Of a stretch of 64,000 nucleotides of DNA, positions 8,973-16,945 are shown one piece after another; positions within the stretch are counted from its first letter, which is position 1; each line of letters begins with the position of its first letter. Origin of the DNA: Zhongshania aliphaticivorans (GTDB taxonomy: Bacteria > Pseudomonadota > Gammaproteobacteria > Pseudomonadales > Spongiibacteraceae); NCBI RefSeq assembly GCF_001586255.1, contig NZ_CP014544.1, forward strand, positions 1,891,501 to 1,955,500, in the 5' to 3' direction. Under the pieces are notes generated by a model. It saw nothing but the letters and a program-made list of their open reading frames with translations. It was not told where the DNA came from and ran no database searches. The position numbers and the translations under genes were made by a program.

Positions 8973-9812
8973 ATGCTATTTTTCGATAATCCTCCCTTGC
9001 ATAGCGCAAGCCGAGTTCTTGGGCAATCTGCACGGGAACGACTAGCAAGTCTGCTTGTTATGCTGATTTTCTATGGCGTAATAAGCAGTAGCCAAGCACT
9101 TTACGCCAGTGAAGCGACCGCCCCGCAAGCCTTAAATGACGACGAAATCACCGTAGTAAGTTACGACGAAAGCGACTATAACGACCCTTTGATGGGCTTT
9201 AATCGCGCGATATTTGCGTTCAATGACGTGAGTTACCGCTACGCCTTGATCCCCATTGCCAAAGGTTACCGCTACATTACCCCGGACCCCGTTGAAACGG
9301 GTATTAGCAACGTATTCGCCAATATCAAAGCGCCCATTCATATTGTTAATCACTTGCTGCAATGGCAGCCGCGTAAAGCGGGGAGTAGCACGGCACGTTT
9401 CCTGATTAATACCACCATTGGTATCGCGGGCATTTTTGACCCAGCGGCGGCGTGGTTTTCCTTGCCTAAGAACGAAACTGGATTTTCTGACACCCTGGCA
9501 CATTACGGCAGCGGCTACGGCACGTTCTTAGTATTACCTTTTGTTGGCCCAGCGGACCTGCGAAGCGGCACCGGAATAGTGGCAGATTATTTCCTCAACC
9601 CCATCCCCTATATCACTGAACAGCCCGACTCCAGTTATATTATGGCGGGCGATAAGTTACAGGCATTTGCGCCCCAAGCCGAAAGTTACGAGACGCTGCG
9701 CGCCAAAAGTGACGACCCCTATTTGTTTTTCAGAAACATGTATTTACAAGGCATCTTGCGTGACCAGCAATATCAACCGTCTGCTGACAACAATAAGCCC
9801 GACAATAAATAA
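8973..9812 (+). CDS. mlaA: MlaA/VacJ family outer-membrane lipid-transport protein
   Basis: 279 residues. The core has the family hallmarks YNDPLMGFNRAIFAFND (residues ~68-85), INTTIGIAGIFDPAA, FSDTLAHYGSGYGTFLVLPF and GPADLRSGTG. MlaA works in retrograde phospholipid traffic from the outer membrane. An N-terminal hydrophobic stretch (LASLLVMLIFYGVISSSQA) acts as a signal. There is no cysteine in the protein, so the usual lipobox is missing. It is followed after 15 bases by an MMPL/RND exporter gene, a pairing seen with HpnN-like exporters, so the two may form an alternative lipid-export unit. Confidence 0.85.
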   Translation: MLFFDNPPLHSASRVLGQSARERLASLLVMLIFYGVISSSQALYASEATAPQALNDDEITVVSYDESDYNDPLMGFNRAIFAFNDVSYRYALIPIAKGYRYITPDPVETGISNVFANIKAPIHIVNHLLQWQPRKAGSSTARFLINTTIGIAGIFDPAAAWFSLPKNETGFSDTLAHYGSGYGTFLVLPFVGPADLRSGTGIVADYFLNPIPYITEQPDSSYIMAGDKLQAFAPQAESYETLRAKSDDPYLFFRNMYLQGILRDQQYQPSADNNKPDNK

Positions 9813-9827
9813 ACAAGGAAACCGTCA

Positions 9828-12227
9828 ATGCTTGCGTCGTTGTTTGCCCGTTATAAGCTGATTTTGTTGGCGTTTACCTTGCTCGTTGGCTTTTTTGCTT
9901 GGCATAGCCAGAGTTTTGAAATTAATGCCTCTGCCGACACGCTAATTTCTGAAGACAATCGCGACTATATTCACAGTCAAAAAATCAATCAGCAATTTTC
10001 GCCAGAAGAGTTTCTGATCATTGCTTATAAGCCCAAAGCCGGAGGCGTTTTTTCTGCACAAAGTTTAGAAAATATCAGCCGTATTAGTCGCGAAGTCTCA
10101 GCGCTAGAGCGCGTAAAAGCGGTGCGCTCGGTAATGAACGTACCCTTACTGAGCAAGGCAGGAGAGGCCCTCAATGCCAATTTAGACCCAAGCGAATTCA
10201 CTCAAAATAAGCTTAATCTTAGCGAGCGTGAACTCAAGGCATTGTTTAACGACCACCCCATTTATGACGGACTGCTGGTGAATCACGAACAAACCGCCAG
10301 CGGCATTCAAGTTCTGTTTAAACCAGATTTAACGCTACAAAAGCTCAATGCTGATATTCTTGCCATTCAGGAAAAGCGACTCGAAGGCCCTTTAAGCAAA
10401 GCAGATAAAGCCAAGCTAAAGAGCCTAAAGCAACAGGCTGCCCCCTTGGAAAATGCATTGCGTGACAGCCGCAACAAAGAAGTAGAGCAACTCCGTGAGA
10501 TCATCAAACAATACCGGAATGACGCCGACCTTTACCTCGGCGGCGTGCATGTTCTGGGCTACCAGCTCATTAATATTATTCAGAACGACCTAAAAGTGTT
10601 TGGCGGCGCGATTGGCCTTGCGATTTGCATCTTAATTTATGCCATATTTCGCCGCTTCAGCTGGATTTTGATTACGGTGGCGTGCTGCGCGAGTAATCTA
10701 TTTATTACGGTTGGTGCCTTTGGGCTTTTGGGTTTAAAAGCCACGGTTATTTCATCTAATTTCATTTCTCTACAGCTAATATTAAGCCTCGCCATTGTTA
10801 TTCACTTAATTGTTCAATATCGCGAGGAAGCAGAAAAGGCAGCAGAGGCCTCCCAAAAAGAACTTGTCTTGCAAACACTCAAAGAAAAAATTGCGCCATG
10901 TTTTTTTGCTGGTTTTACCACCTCCTTGGGCTTTGCATCCTTGCTACTCAGCAATATAGAGCCGGTGAGTACCTTTGGCTTAATGATGATCATTGCCATG
11001 GTGGTGACTATTGTCTGTACGCTGCTACTATTTCCCGCATTATTGCTGCTATTCCCTCGGGAACACGTCACAGAATCGAGCAGTATTTTTAGCGGCGTTA
11101 TGCAAACCGCGCAAGGGTTTTGCACCAAGCGCAGCACCCTGATTATGGTGTTTAGCATTGCCTTTTTTGCCGTCAGTGTCTTTGGCTCATTGCGCTTAAA
11201 TGTCGAAAACAGCTTTATCAATTATTTTGCTAGCGATACCGATGTTCACAAAGAACTGAGCTTTATCGACAAGGAATTTGGCGGTTCAACTCAGCTAGAC
11301 ATTGTCTATACGCCGCCAAAAACAGCGAATCCAGACAAAAATTTATTGCTAAGGGCAGGGGACGTTCAGACTGCCCACAGTATTCAAAAATCACTGGCCG
11401 AGTTTGAGGCCATGGGTACTACACTGTCGGTGGTGAATTTCACCCAACTCGCAAAGCAGCTAAACAACAATAAACCACTAACAGAATACGAACTCACCGC
11501 CATTTATTGGACGCTTGATAAAAACGTGCGCGAAGACTTGCTCAGTAGCTATTTTATTGAGCCGCCGGCGCAGCTGCGTATTAGCGCCCGAATTAAAGAC
11601 AGTACCGAGAACCTTGATCGCGGTGTGTTACTTGCCGACATCCACAAGCAGATTCAGGCTCAGGGCGTCGCGCCAGAAGACTACAAGCTCAGCGGCCTGT
11701 TTGTACTATATCAAGCAATGTTAGATCAGCTATTTACCTCCCAGATTCTTAGTTTAGGCGCGGTGTTTCTCGCTCTTGGCATTGCCTTTTGCGTAATATT
11801 TAGGTCGATTCGCATCGCCTTGATCGCCATTGTCCCCAATATTATTTCGGCGATTGCGGTGTTAGGCGTTATGGGCTGGGCGGGTATTCCACTCGATTTC
11901 ATGACCATGACAATTGCCGCCATCGCGATGGGGATAGCGGTAGATGACACCATCCACTACACCCATCGCTACCTGCAGGAACTTGCCACGCACACGCCAG
12001 AGGAGGCGGTTGCCCGCAGTCACCGCAGTGTAGGCTATGCCTTAATTTATACGTCGCTCATTATTGCGCTTGGCTTTGGGCTATTGGTATTTTCCGATTT
12101 TGTGCCCGGCGTGCTATTTGGCTTATTGACTGGCTTGGCGATTATCATCGCGCTAATCGCAGATTTAACACTGCTGCCTGCAATGCTTCAAAAGTTTGTA
12201 CGTGGGCCAGCTGCGAGTAAGGCGTGA
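9828..12227 (+). CDS. MMPL/RND-superfamily exporter (HpnN-like)
   Basis: 799 residues with two repeats, each a large periplasmic loop followed by a block of about five membrane helices (residues ~255-410 and ~630-790). An additional N-terminal helix comes first. The second block has MGIAVDDTIHYTHRYLQ, the DD-H signature of MMPL-type RND permeases. Expected role: proton-driven export of a hydrophobic lipid. ATG follows AAGGAAACCGTCA. It sits 15 bases after mlaA, so co-transcription is likely. Substrate unknown; hopanoid or phospholipid are options. Confidence 0.85.
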   Translation: MLASLFARYKLILLAFTLLVGFFAWHSQSFEINASADTLISEDNRDYIHSQKINQQFSPEEFLIIAYKPKAGGVFSAQSLENISRISREVSALERVKAVRSVMNVPLLSKAGEALNANLDPSEFTQNKLNLSERELKALFNDHPIYDGLLVNHEQTASGIQVLFKPDLTLQKLNADILAIQEKRLEGPLSKADKAKLKSLKQQAAPLENALRDSRNKEVEQLREIIKQYRNDADLYLGGVHVLGYQLINIIQNDLKVFGGAIGLAICILIYAIFRRFSWILITVACCASNLFITVGAFGLLGLKATVISSNFISLQLILSLAIVIHLIVQYREEAEKAAEASQKELVLQTLKEKIAPCFFAGFTTSLGFASLLLSNIEPVSTFGLMMIIAMVVTIVCTLLLFPALLLLFPREHVTESSSIFSGVMQTAQGFCTKRSTLIMVFSIAFFAVSVFGSLRLNVENSFINYFASDTDVHKELSFIDKEFGGSTQLDIVYTPPKTANPDKNLLLRAGDVQTAHSIQKSLAEFEAMGTTLSVVNFTQLAKQLNNNKPLTEYELTAIYWTLDKNVREDLLSSYFIEPPAQLRISARIKDSTENLDRGVLLADIHKQIQAQGVAPEDYKLSGLFVLYQAMLDQLFTSQILSLGAVFLALGIAFCVIFRSIRIALIAIVPNIISAIAVLGVMGWAGIPLDFMTMTIAAIAMGIAVDDTIHYTHRYLQELATHTPEEAVARSHRSVGYALIYTSLIIALGFGLLVFSDFVPGVLFGLLTGLAIIIALIADLTLLPAMLQKFVRGPAASKA

Positions 12228-12242
12228 TATGATCCCTATACG

Positions 12243-12791
12243 TTAATGATTTTCGTGGCCATTTTCTTGCTTGGAATCAGTCTGGCTTAAAACTTGGTAT
12301 TGCAGGGCGGTCATGTCCGGCAGTTTTTGTAAAAAAGCCACCATTGCCCATATCCGATCGTCACTATGAGTTGTTCCCCACGCGGGCATGCCAGATGCTT
12401 TTATACCGTGTTTTATCGTCCAAAATTGTCGTTTGGCCAGGTTCTCCTTAGTTATCTTTCCACTGTTCTGCGTACTGAGATTGGGTGGGGCAGGATAAAG
12501 CCCAAGACTCATCTCACTGCTTTGCTGTCCGGGTTGTAAGTGGCAGGCAGAGCACATTTCATTGTAGTCAGTAGCGCCGTTAATCAACAAATCGACTTGT
12601 TGTAAGTCAGGAACGGTGATGTCTTTAGACGCTACGGTGACCGAGCGATCCCGCGCGGTGTCCAGCAACCAATAGGTGAGTTTATGGTGGGGCGTATCAG
12701 CCCCAAATGGGTAGACACCTGCATATATTGTTGCGGCAATAACTATCAGAGCAAACATTGCCAAGGCAAATAATGATTTTAGCATTTTCAT
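12243..12791 (-). CDS. Periplasmic or membrane-anchored c-type cytochrome
   Basis: 182 residues from ATG at 12791, with AAGGAA ribosome binding site. An N-terminal hydrophobic helix (LFALAMFALIVIAATIYAG) may remain as an anchor. A single haem-binding motif CSACH lies at residues ~83-87 and a distal MPAW methionine ligand near 140. It closes the minus-strand copper cluster (CopA, CopB, small Cys protein, then this gene). Cytochromes c of this type recur in copper-resistance loci, presumably linked to periplasmic Cu(I)/Cu(II) redox chemistry; that role is inferred. Confidence 0.85.
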   Translation of the reverse strand: MKMLKSLFALAMFALIVIAATIYAGVYPFGADTPHHKLTYWLLDTARDRSVTVASKDITVPDLQQVDLLINGATDYNEMCSACHLQPGQQSSEMSLGLYPAPPNLSTQNSGKITKENLAKRQFWTIKHGIKASGMPAWGTTHSDDRIWAMVAFLQKLPDMTALQYQVLSQTDSKQENGHENH

Positions 12792-12815
12792 TTGGTGTTC
12801 CTTTTTTTTGCAGGC

Positions 12816-13163
12816 CTAGTGCTGATGAGCGTGGCTATCGTCGTGGCTCTTTACCGGCTCACTTTCAGTCTGAGCTTTAGGGGCAACCGGAGTTTGGCCC
12901 TGTTGACTCGGGCTGTCGTGAGCAGTGGGATCAACGCTAGGTTTGAAGTGAGATGCACATTTACTCATCATTGCCTGCATGACTAATGCGTCTTTAGCAA
13001 TATCCTGCGGTGCGACACCATTGTCGAGTAAGGTTTTGAGTGTGCCGCAATCTGCCTTGCCCGCAGAGGATTGGTGGCCGCTGCCTGCAAAGCTCGGGCT
13101 AACACTGCCGAATATTATTAGGAGGGCGGGGTATAGCCAATTCTTAATTACTAATCTTGTCAT
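12816..13163 (-). CDS. Small secreted Cys/His protein of the copper cluster
   Basis: 115 residues from ATG at 13163, chosen because it starts a good signal peptide (MTRLVIKNWLYPALLIIFG...SFA). A longer frame starts at 13190. The mature part has two cysteines (DCGTLKTLL and MMSKCASHF) spaced about 29 residues apart. The C terminus is rich in His and Asp (HDDSHAHQH), suited to binding metal. No known family recognised. It lies between copB and the cytochrome c gene, in the same direction, so a periplasmic copper-handling role is inferred from context. Confidence 0.7.
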   Translation of the reverse strand: MTRLVIKNWLYPALLIIFGSVSPSFAGSGHQSSAGKADCGTLKTLLDNGVAPQDIAKDALVMQAMMSKCASHFKPSVDPTAHDSPSQQGQTPVAPKAQTESEPVKSHDDSHAHQH

Positions 13164-13178
13164 AGTGTTTGCCTCGCA

Positions 13179-13201
13179 AGCCGCTGGCATTGCCAGCGGC
13201 T
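13179..13201 (-). other. Perfect hairpin between copB and the small Cys/His gene
   Basis: 10-bp perfect stem AGCCGCTGGC / GCCAGCGGCT with a three-base loop, in the gap after the copB stop. No T-run follows on either strand, so an mRNA-processing or stabilising element is as likely as a terminator. Confidence 0.45.
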
Positions 13202-13215
13202 CGGATAAATAGTGA

Positions 13216-13941
13216 TTAGAACCAAGCGCGAATACCGGCTACCCATTGCAGTGCTTCGATATCGCCGCCGTCGGCTCTGCTAAGGTCCGCAGTATTGCCG
13301 TATTTTTTTGACCAATTAATGCCAATATAGGGCGCAAATTCGCGGCGAATTTCGTAGCGTAGGCGCAATCCTGCATCGATTTTAGCCAGGCCGCTGCCTT
13401 GCTCATACTTTGGCGCATTGCGGCTATAAAGGGTGGTTTCTAGCTCGGGACTAAGGATCAGTTTCTGGGTAAACATGAGCTCGTATTCGGCATCGATGCG
13501 CAATGCAGTTTGGCCGCCTTTGCCAAAAAATAGCGCGCTGTCTATTTCAAAGAAATAGGGTGCTAAGCCCTGTAAGCCAACGGCAAACCAGTGCTGGTTT
13601 TGCTCTGGATTAAAGTCGCCGCGCCACCCGGTTTGAAGGTCCCAGTAGGGGGCTATTGCGCGACTGTAAAGCACTTGCAGTTCAGATTCTTCGCGCTGGC
13701 CGTCGACAAATTCACCTTCGGTTTTTAGCCATAATTTGTCGAGGTTTTTACCGAGCCATACTTCGGCATTCCAGTTGCTAATATCGCGATCGTTGCTTTG
13801 GGCATCGTGGTTAAGACGCTGTTCCAGTTGGTTTATTGACACCATGCTAATAAGCGGGTCGGCTGCCTCGTGGGCAAGGCTGATATTGTTTGCCGCCATG
13901 CACAGTATGCTCGCGGTGAATCTGTGTTTAGTCATTTTCAT
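13216..13941 (-). CDS. copB: Copper resistance protein B (outer membrane)
   Basis: 241 residues. After a signal peptide the sequence follows the CopB/PcoB pattern: LEQRLN..., WNAEVWLGKNLDKLWLKTEGE, QVLYSRAIAPYWDLQ-GWRGDFNP, IDAEYELMFTQKLILSPELE, YEIRREFAPYIGINW and a terminal WVAGIRAWF. This is an outer-membrane beta-barrel ending in an aromatic residue. It sequesters or transports copper together with CopA. The ATG overlaps the CopA stop (ATGA), so translation is coupled. The usual Met-rich N-terminal segment is absent, so this is the short form. Confidence 0.9.
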   Translation of the reverse strand: MKMTKHRFTASILCMAANNISLAHEAADPLISMVSINQLEQRLNHDAQSNDRDISNWNAEVWLGKNLDKLWLKTEGEFVDGQREESELQVLYSRAIAPYWDLQTGWRGDFNPEQNQHWFAVGLQGLAPYFFEIDSALFFGKGGQTALRIDAEYELMFTQKLILSPELETTLYSRNAPKYEQGSGLAKIDAGLRLRYEIRREFAPYIGINWSKKYGNTADLSRADGGDIEALQWVAGIRAWF

Positions 13942-15863
13942 GCTGCACCTCCGTCATGGCTGATGCGCACTTCGCGCATCATACCGGGCATGTGGTAGAG
14001 CAGGTGGCAGTGATAGGCCCAGCGGCCCATTGCATCTGCCGTCACGAGGTAACTGATTTTTGAACCGGGTTGAACCATAATTGTGTGCTTACGGGGAATG
14101 TATTCAGGGTCGCCGGTTTCTAGTTCGCTCCACACACCGTGTAAATGGATAGGGTGGGTCATCATAGAGTCGTTTACTAGGGTAATGCGCACGCGCTCGC
14201 CAAAACTCAGTGCGAGCGGCTCGGCATCCGCAAAGGGGATCCCATTTACCGACCACATATAGCGGTGCATATTGCCGGTAAGGTGTAGCTGAATCTCACG
14301 ACTGGGTTCGCGGCGGTCTTCCGTTGGATGCAAGTTGCGGAGTTGGCTATAGCGCAACACTTTACGACCATATAGCTGCTGGTGGTTGCGCAGACCAATG
14401 CCGGGGTCATCGAGTCCGCTTTGCGGGCTGTCGGCGCGGGCGTCTACCTGCGGGCCAAATTCAGTTTTTACATGGGTGATTTCATTATTGCTGCCAAACC
14501 CCGCTTTGCCCAAGGGCGCTGGCATCGCCATACTCATGGCGGCCATACCGTGTTGACTGTGATCCATGCCTTTCATATTGCTCCTATCATGGCCACTGTG
14601 ATCCATTTCTTTCATGCTGCCCATAGCGTGCTGGCTATGATCCATTCCCGCCATGCTCCCCATGTTTTGGTCGCCATGGCTCATACCTGCCATCGCCATG
14701 CCCATGTCGCGGTGGCTTAGAACCGGGGCGGGGTCCATATTAGGAATGGCTGCACTTAAGGCTGGGTTGGCGCTGAGGGTGCCACGCGTAAAGCCACTGC
14801 GGTCTATGCTTTGCGCAAATACGCAATATGCACTGTCGTCACTGGGCTCAACAATGACGTCGTAGGTCTCTGCCACGCCGATCCGGAATTCATCAATGGT
14901 AAAGGGCTCGACGTTTTGGCCATCGGCGGCGACCACGGTCATTTTAAGGCCGGGAATACGCACATCGAATATCGTCATGGCGGCGCTGTTGATAAATCGC
15001 AAACGAATTTTTTCGCCGCGCTTAAAGAGTCCCGTCCAACCTTGGTCTGGCGTTGCGCCGTTCATTAGGTAGGTGTAGGTGTATGCAGTTACGTCGGCGA
15101 TATCTCGTTCGCTCATGCGCATTTGATTCCACATGCTGCGATCAGACCATGTTTGGCTTAGCCCTTTTTCTTTAATATCTCGCCATAAATCACCGGCGGT
15201 ACGTTCGTTAAAATTATAGTAATCACCGCGTTTTTTCAGCTTGGCGTAAATAGCTTCTGGCGCCTCATCTGACCAGTCAGAAAGCTGCACCACGTAGTCC
15301 CGGTCGTAAGCGACTGGATCGGGTCCTTTCGGTTCGATCACAATGGCGCCATAGACGCCGGTCTGCTCCTGAAACCCAGAGTGGCTGTGATACCAATACG
15401 TACCGCTTTGCTGAACGTTAAAGGCATAGTCAAAATACTCACCGGGCTTAATACCAGCAAAACTCATTCCCGGAACACCATCCATTTCCGCAGGTAAAAT
15501 CATGCCATGCCAGTGAATGGAACTGTCGTGGGCAAGGTGGTTGCGCACTCGCAGGGTGATGTCGTCGCCTTCCCGCCACCGTAAAATCGGGCCGGGCACA
15601 CTGCCATTAACAGCCGTAGCTATTCTCGATTTACCAGTAAAGTTGACTGGCTGATAGCCAATATCCAAATCAAAATGTTTGCCGCTTAAGGTTTGTTGCT
15701 CCACTGCTGTGGGTGCTTTCTCTATGCCCCAGCTTAAGGGGCTGCCACTTAAGCCAATAAGCGCACCAGCGCTCGCCGCGCCGGTCACAAACCGACGCCG
15801 GGATACGCTTGTGGTGGCCAATGTACTTAGGGTTGGTGATGAAATGTGCGTAGTATGCTTCAT
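13938..15863 (-). CDS. copA: CopA/PcoA-family periplasmic multicopper oxidase
   Basis: 641 residues from ATG at 15863, which has GGAAG eight bases upstream and begins the Tat signal (VSRRRFVTGAASAGALIGL); the frame extends 13 codons further without support. Copper-ligand motifs are SIHWHGMILP, GTYWYHSHSGFQEQ, HPIHLHGVW and WAYHCHLLYHM, the last with the type-1 site. Residues ~395-460 hold a Met/His-rich run of four to five degenerate repeats of the form GMDHSQH / EMDHSGH. The protein oxidises Cu(I) and stores copper in the periplasm. Start of the copA-copB-small protein-cytochrome set. Confidence 0.92.
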   Translation of the reverse strand: MKHTTHISSPTLSTLATTSVSRRRFVTGAASAGALIGLSGSPLSWGIEKAPTAVEQQTLSGKHFDLDIGYQPVNFTGKSRIATAVNGSVPGPILRWREGDDITLRVRNHLAHDSSIHWHGMILPAEMDGVPGMSFAGIKPGEYFDYAFNVQQSGTYWYHSHSGFQEQTGVYGAIVIEPKGPDPVAYDRDYVVQLSDWSDEAPEAIYAKLKKRGDYYNFNERTAGDLWRDIKEKGLSQTWSDRSMWNQMRMSERDIADVTAYTYTYLMNGATPDQGWTGLFKRGEKIRLRFINSAAMTIFDVRIPGLKMTVVAADGQNVEPFTIDEFRIGVAETYDVIVEPSDDSAYCVFAQSIDRSGFTRGTLSANPALSAAIPNMDPAPVLSHRDMGMAMAGMSHGDQNMGSMAGMDHSQHAMGSMKEMDHSGHDRSNMKGMDHSQHGMAAMSMAMPAPLGKAGFGSNNEITHVKTEFGPQVDARADSPQSGLDDPGIGLRNHQQLYGRKVLRYSQLRNLHPTEDRREPSREIQLHLTGNMHRYMWSVNGIPFADAEPLALSFGERVRITLVNDSMMTHPIHLHGVWSELETGDPEYIPRKHTIMVQPGSKISYLVTADAMGRWAYHCHLLYHMPGMMREVRISHDGGAA

Positions 15864-15991
15864 CGAAAACTTCCAAAATAAGTTGAAATCTAAACCTGCC
15901 AATCAAACCTTATAACGCCGACTAAGCAGGGTCAGTAAACAATTAATTCGTAACGCCACATGTGCGACGCGCTAATAAGTTGGCTAGTAAT

Positions 15992-16010
15992 ACAGGCACA
16001 ACTTGCCTGT
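15992..16010. terminator. Hairpin after the CopI/CzcI-like gene
   Basis: Stem ACAGGCA / TGCCTGT with a five-base loop, two bases beyond the stop codon of the minus-strand gene at 16013. No clear T-run follows, so it is a weak terminator candidate separating that gene from copA. Confidence 0.4.
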
Positions 16011-16012
16011 GA

Positions 16013-16447
16013 TTAGCTAAAAATGGGGGGTTTAAATAGTGAGGAAGCGTGCTGGGGAAGTAATTGGAGATCGAAATCTGATGTTACATCACGTGAATTA
16101 ATAGCCTGATTCGCGTTGTCTGCGGAAAGCAGGGCGAAGGTGCTGCAACTGCCGACGCAGCATTGGCATGTGGCCTCACATTGAATCTCGCCTGCGCCTG
16201 CACCTGCACCGTGGGCCGCGGAATGCTGACTCATTTCGACATGCTGTTCTGGGCCGAGGTGTTGACCGTTATGTTCACTGTGACTTGTGCCGAGACAGTG
16301 GCCATCTGCTGACGCGATTGCCTGGGGGTTAGTTAGACTGGTAGTAGGGTGGTTCATCATTAACATCGGCGCAGCAGCAAGCACTGATTTACTGAAATAA
16401 ATCAATATCAAGAAGCTAAGCACATGGATGTTAAGAATCTTCTTCAT
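16013..16447 (-). CDS. Small His/Cys-rich secreted protein (CopI/CzcI-like)
   Basis: 144 residues with a signal peptide (IHVLSFLILIYFSKSVLA). The mature part is rich in His, Met and Cys: MLMMNHP, GHCLGTSHSEHNGQHLG, HVEMSQHSAAHG and a CEATCQCCVGSC cluster. The C terminus SLFKPPIFS recalls the (R/K)PP tail of the two CzcI-like proteins elsewhere in this window. Located between cueR and copA on the copper strand. A periplasmic copper-binding or sensing role is inferred from composition and neighbourhood; no biochemical family was firmly recognised. Confidence 0.7.
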   Translation of the reverse strand: MKKILNIHVLSFLILIYFSKSVLAAAPMLMMNHPTTSLTNPQAIASADGHCLGTSHSEHNGQHLGPEQHVEMSQHSAAHGAGAGAGEIQCEATCQCCVGSCSTFALLSADNANQAINSRDVTSDFDLQLLPQHASSLFKPPIFS

Positions 16448-16527
16448 AATTTGTCAGCAGTTTACGCGTATTAATAAGACTCATTTTCTAAAGACAAGTT
16501 CGATATGTTTGCGATCTAACATTAATA

Positions 16528-16944
16528 CTAGGTCTTTTTAGTGCTAGCGCCAACACATGGTTGCTCTAAACCTTGAAGTATGGGGCACTCGGCACGGTCA
16601 TCACCATGGCACTCGGTAGTTAAGCTCTGCAATAGATTGCGCATGGCGCTGAGCTCGGCAATTTTGTCGTCTAGTTCTTTTAAATGAAGTTCGGCGAGAG
16701 CTTTTACATCGCTGCTGGCCCGTTCGCGGTCTTGCCACAGCGACAATAATTGCTTTATTTGGTCTAAAGAGAAACCTAAAGAGCGGGCGCTTTTTACAAA
16801 ACTCAGCGTATGCAGGTCATTTTTTGAGTAGATACGGTAGCCCGCAGGGCTGCGGTGAGATTGCTCAATAAGACCAATCCCCTCGTAGTGACGGATCATT
16901 TTTGCCGATATGCCGCTGGCTTTGGCGGCTTCACCAATATTCAT
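16528..16944 (-). CDS. cueR: CueR-type copper-responsive MerR regulator
   Basis: 138 residues from ATG at 16944, with AAGGAG eight to ten bases upstream; a longer frame to 16965 lacks this support. MerR-type HTH: NIGEAAKASGISAKMIRHYE. Diagnostic residues are S77, C112 and C120 (CHGDDRAEC), exactly the CueR Cu(I) ligand spacing, with Ser rather than Cys at 77 as expected for a +1-metal sensor. It activates copper-efflux promoters by DNA distortion. It is the last gene of copZ-copA-cueR; its start lies at the stop of the ATPase gene. Confidence 0.93.
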   Translation of the reverse strand: MNIGEAAKASGISAKMIRHYEGIGLIEQSHRSPAGYRIYSKNDLHTLSFVKSARSLGFSLDQIKQLLSLWQDRERASSDVKALAELHLKELDDKIAELSAMRNLLQSLTTECHGDDRAECPILQGLEQPCVGASTKKT

Positions 16945-16945
16945 C

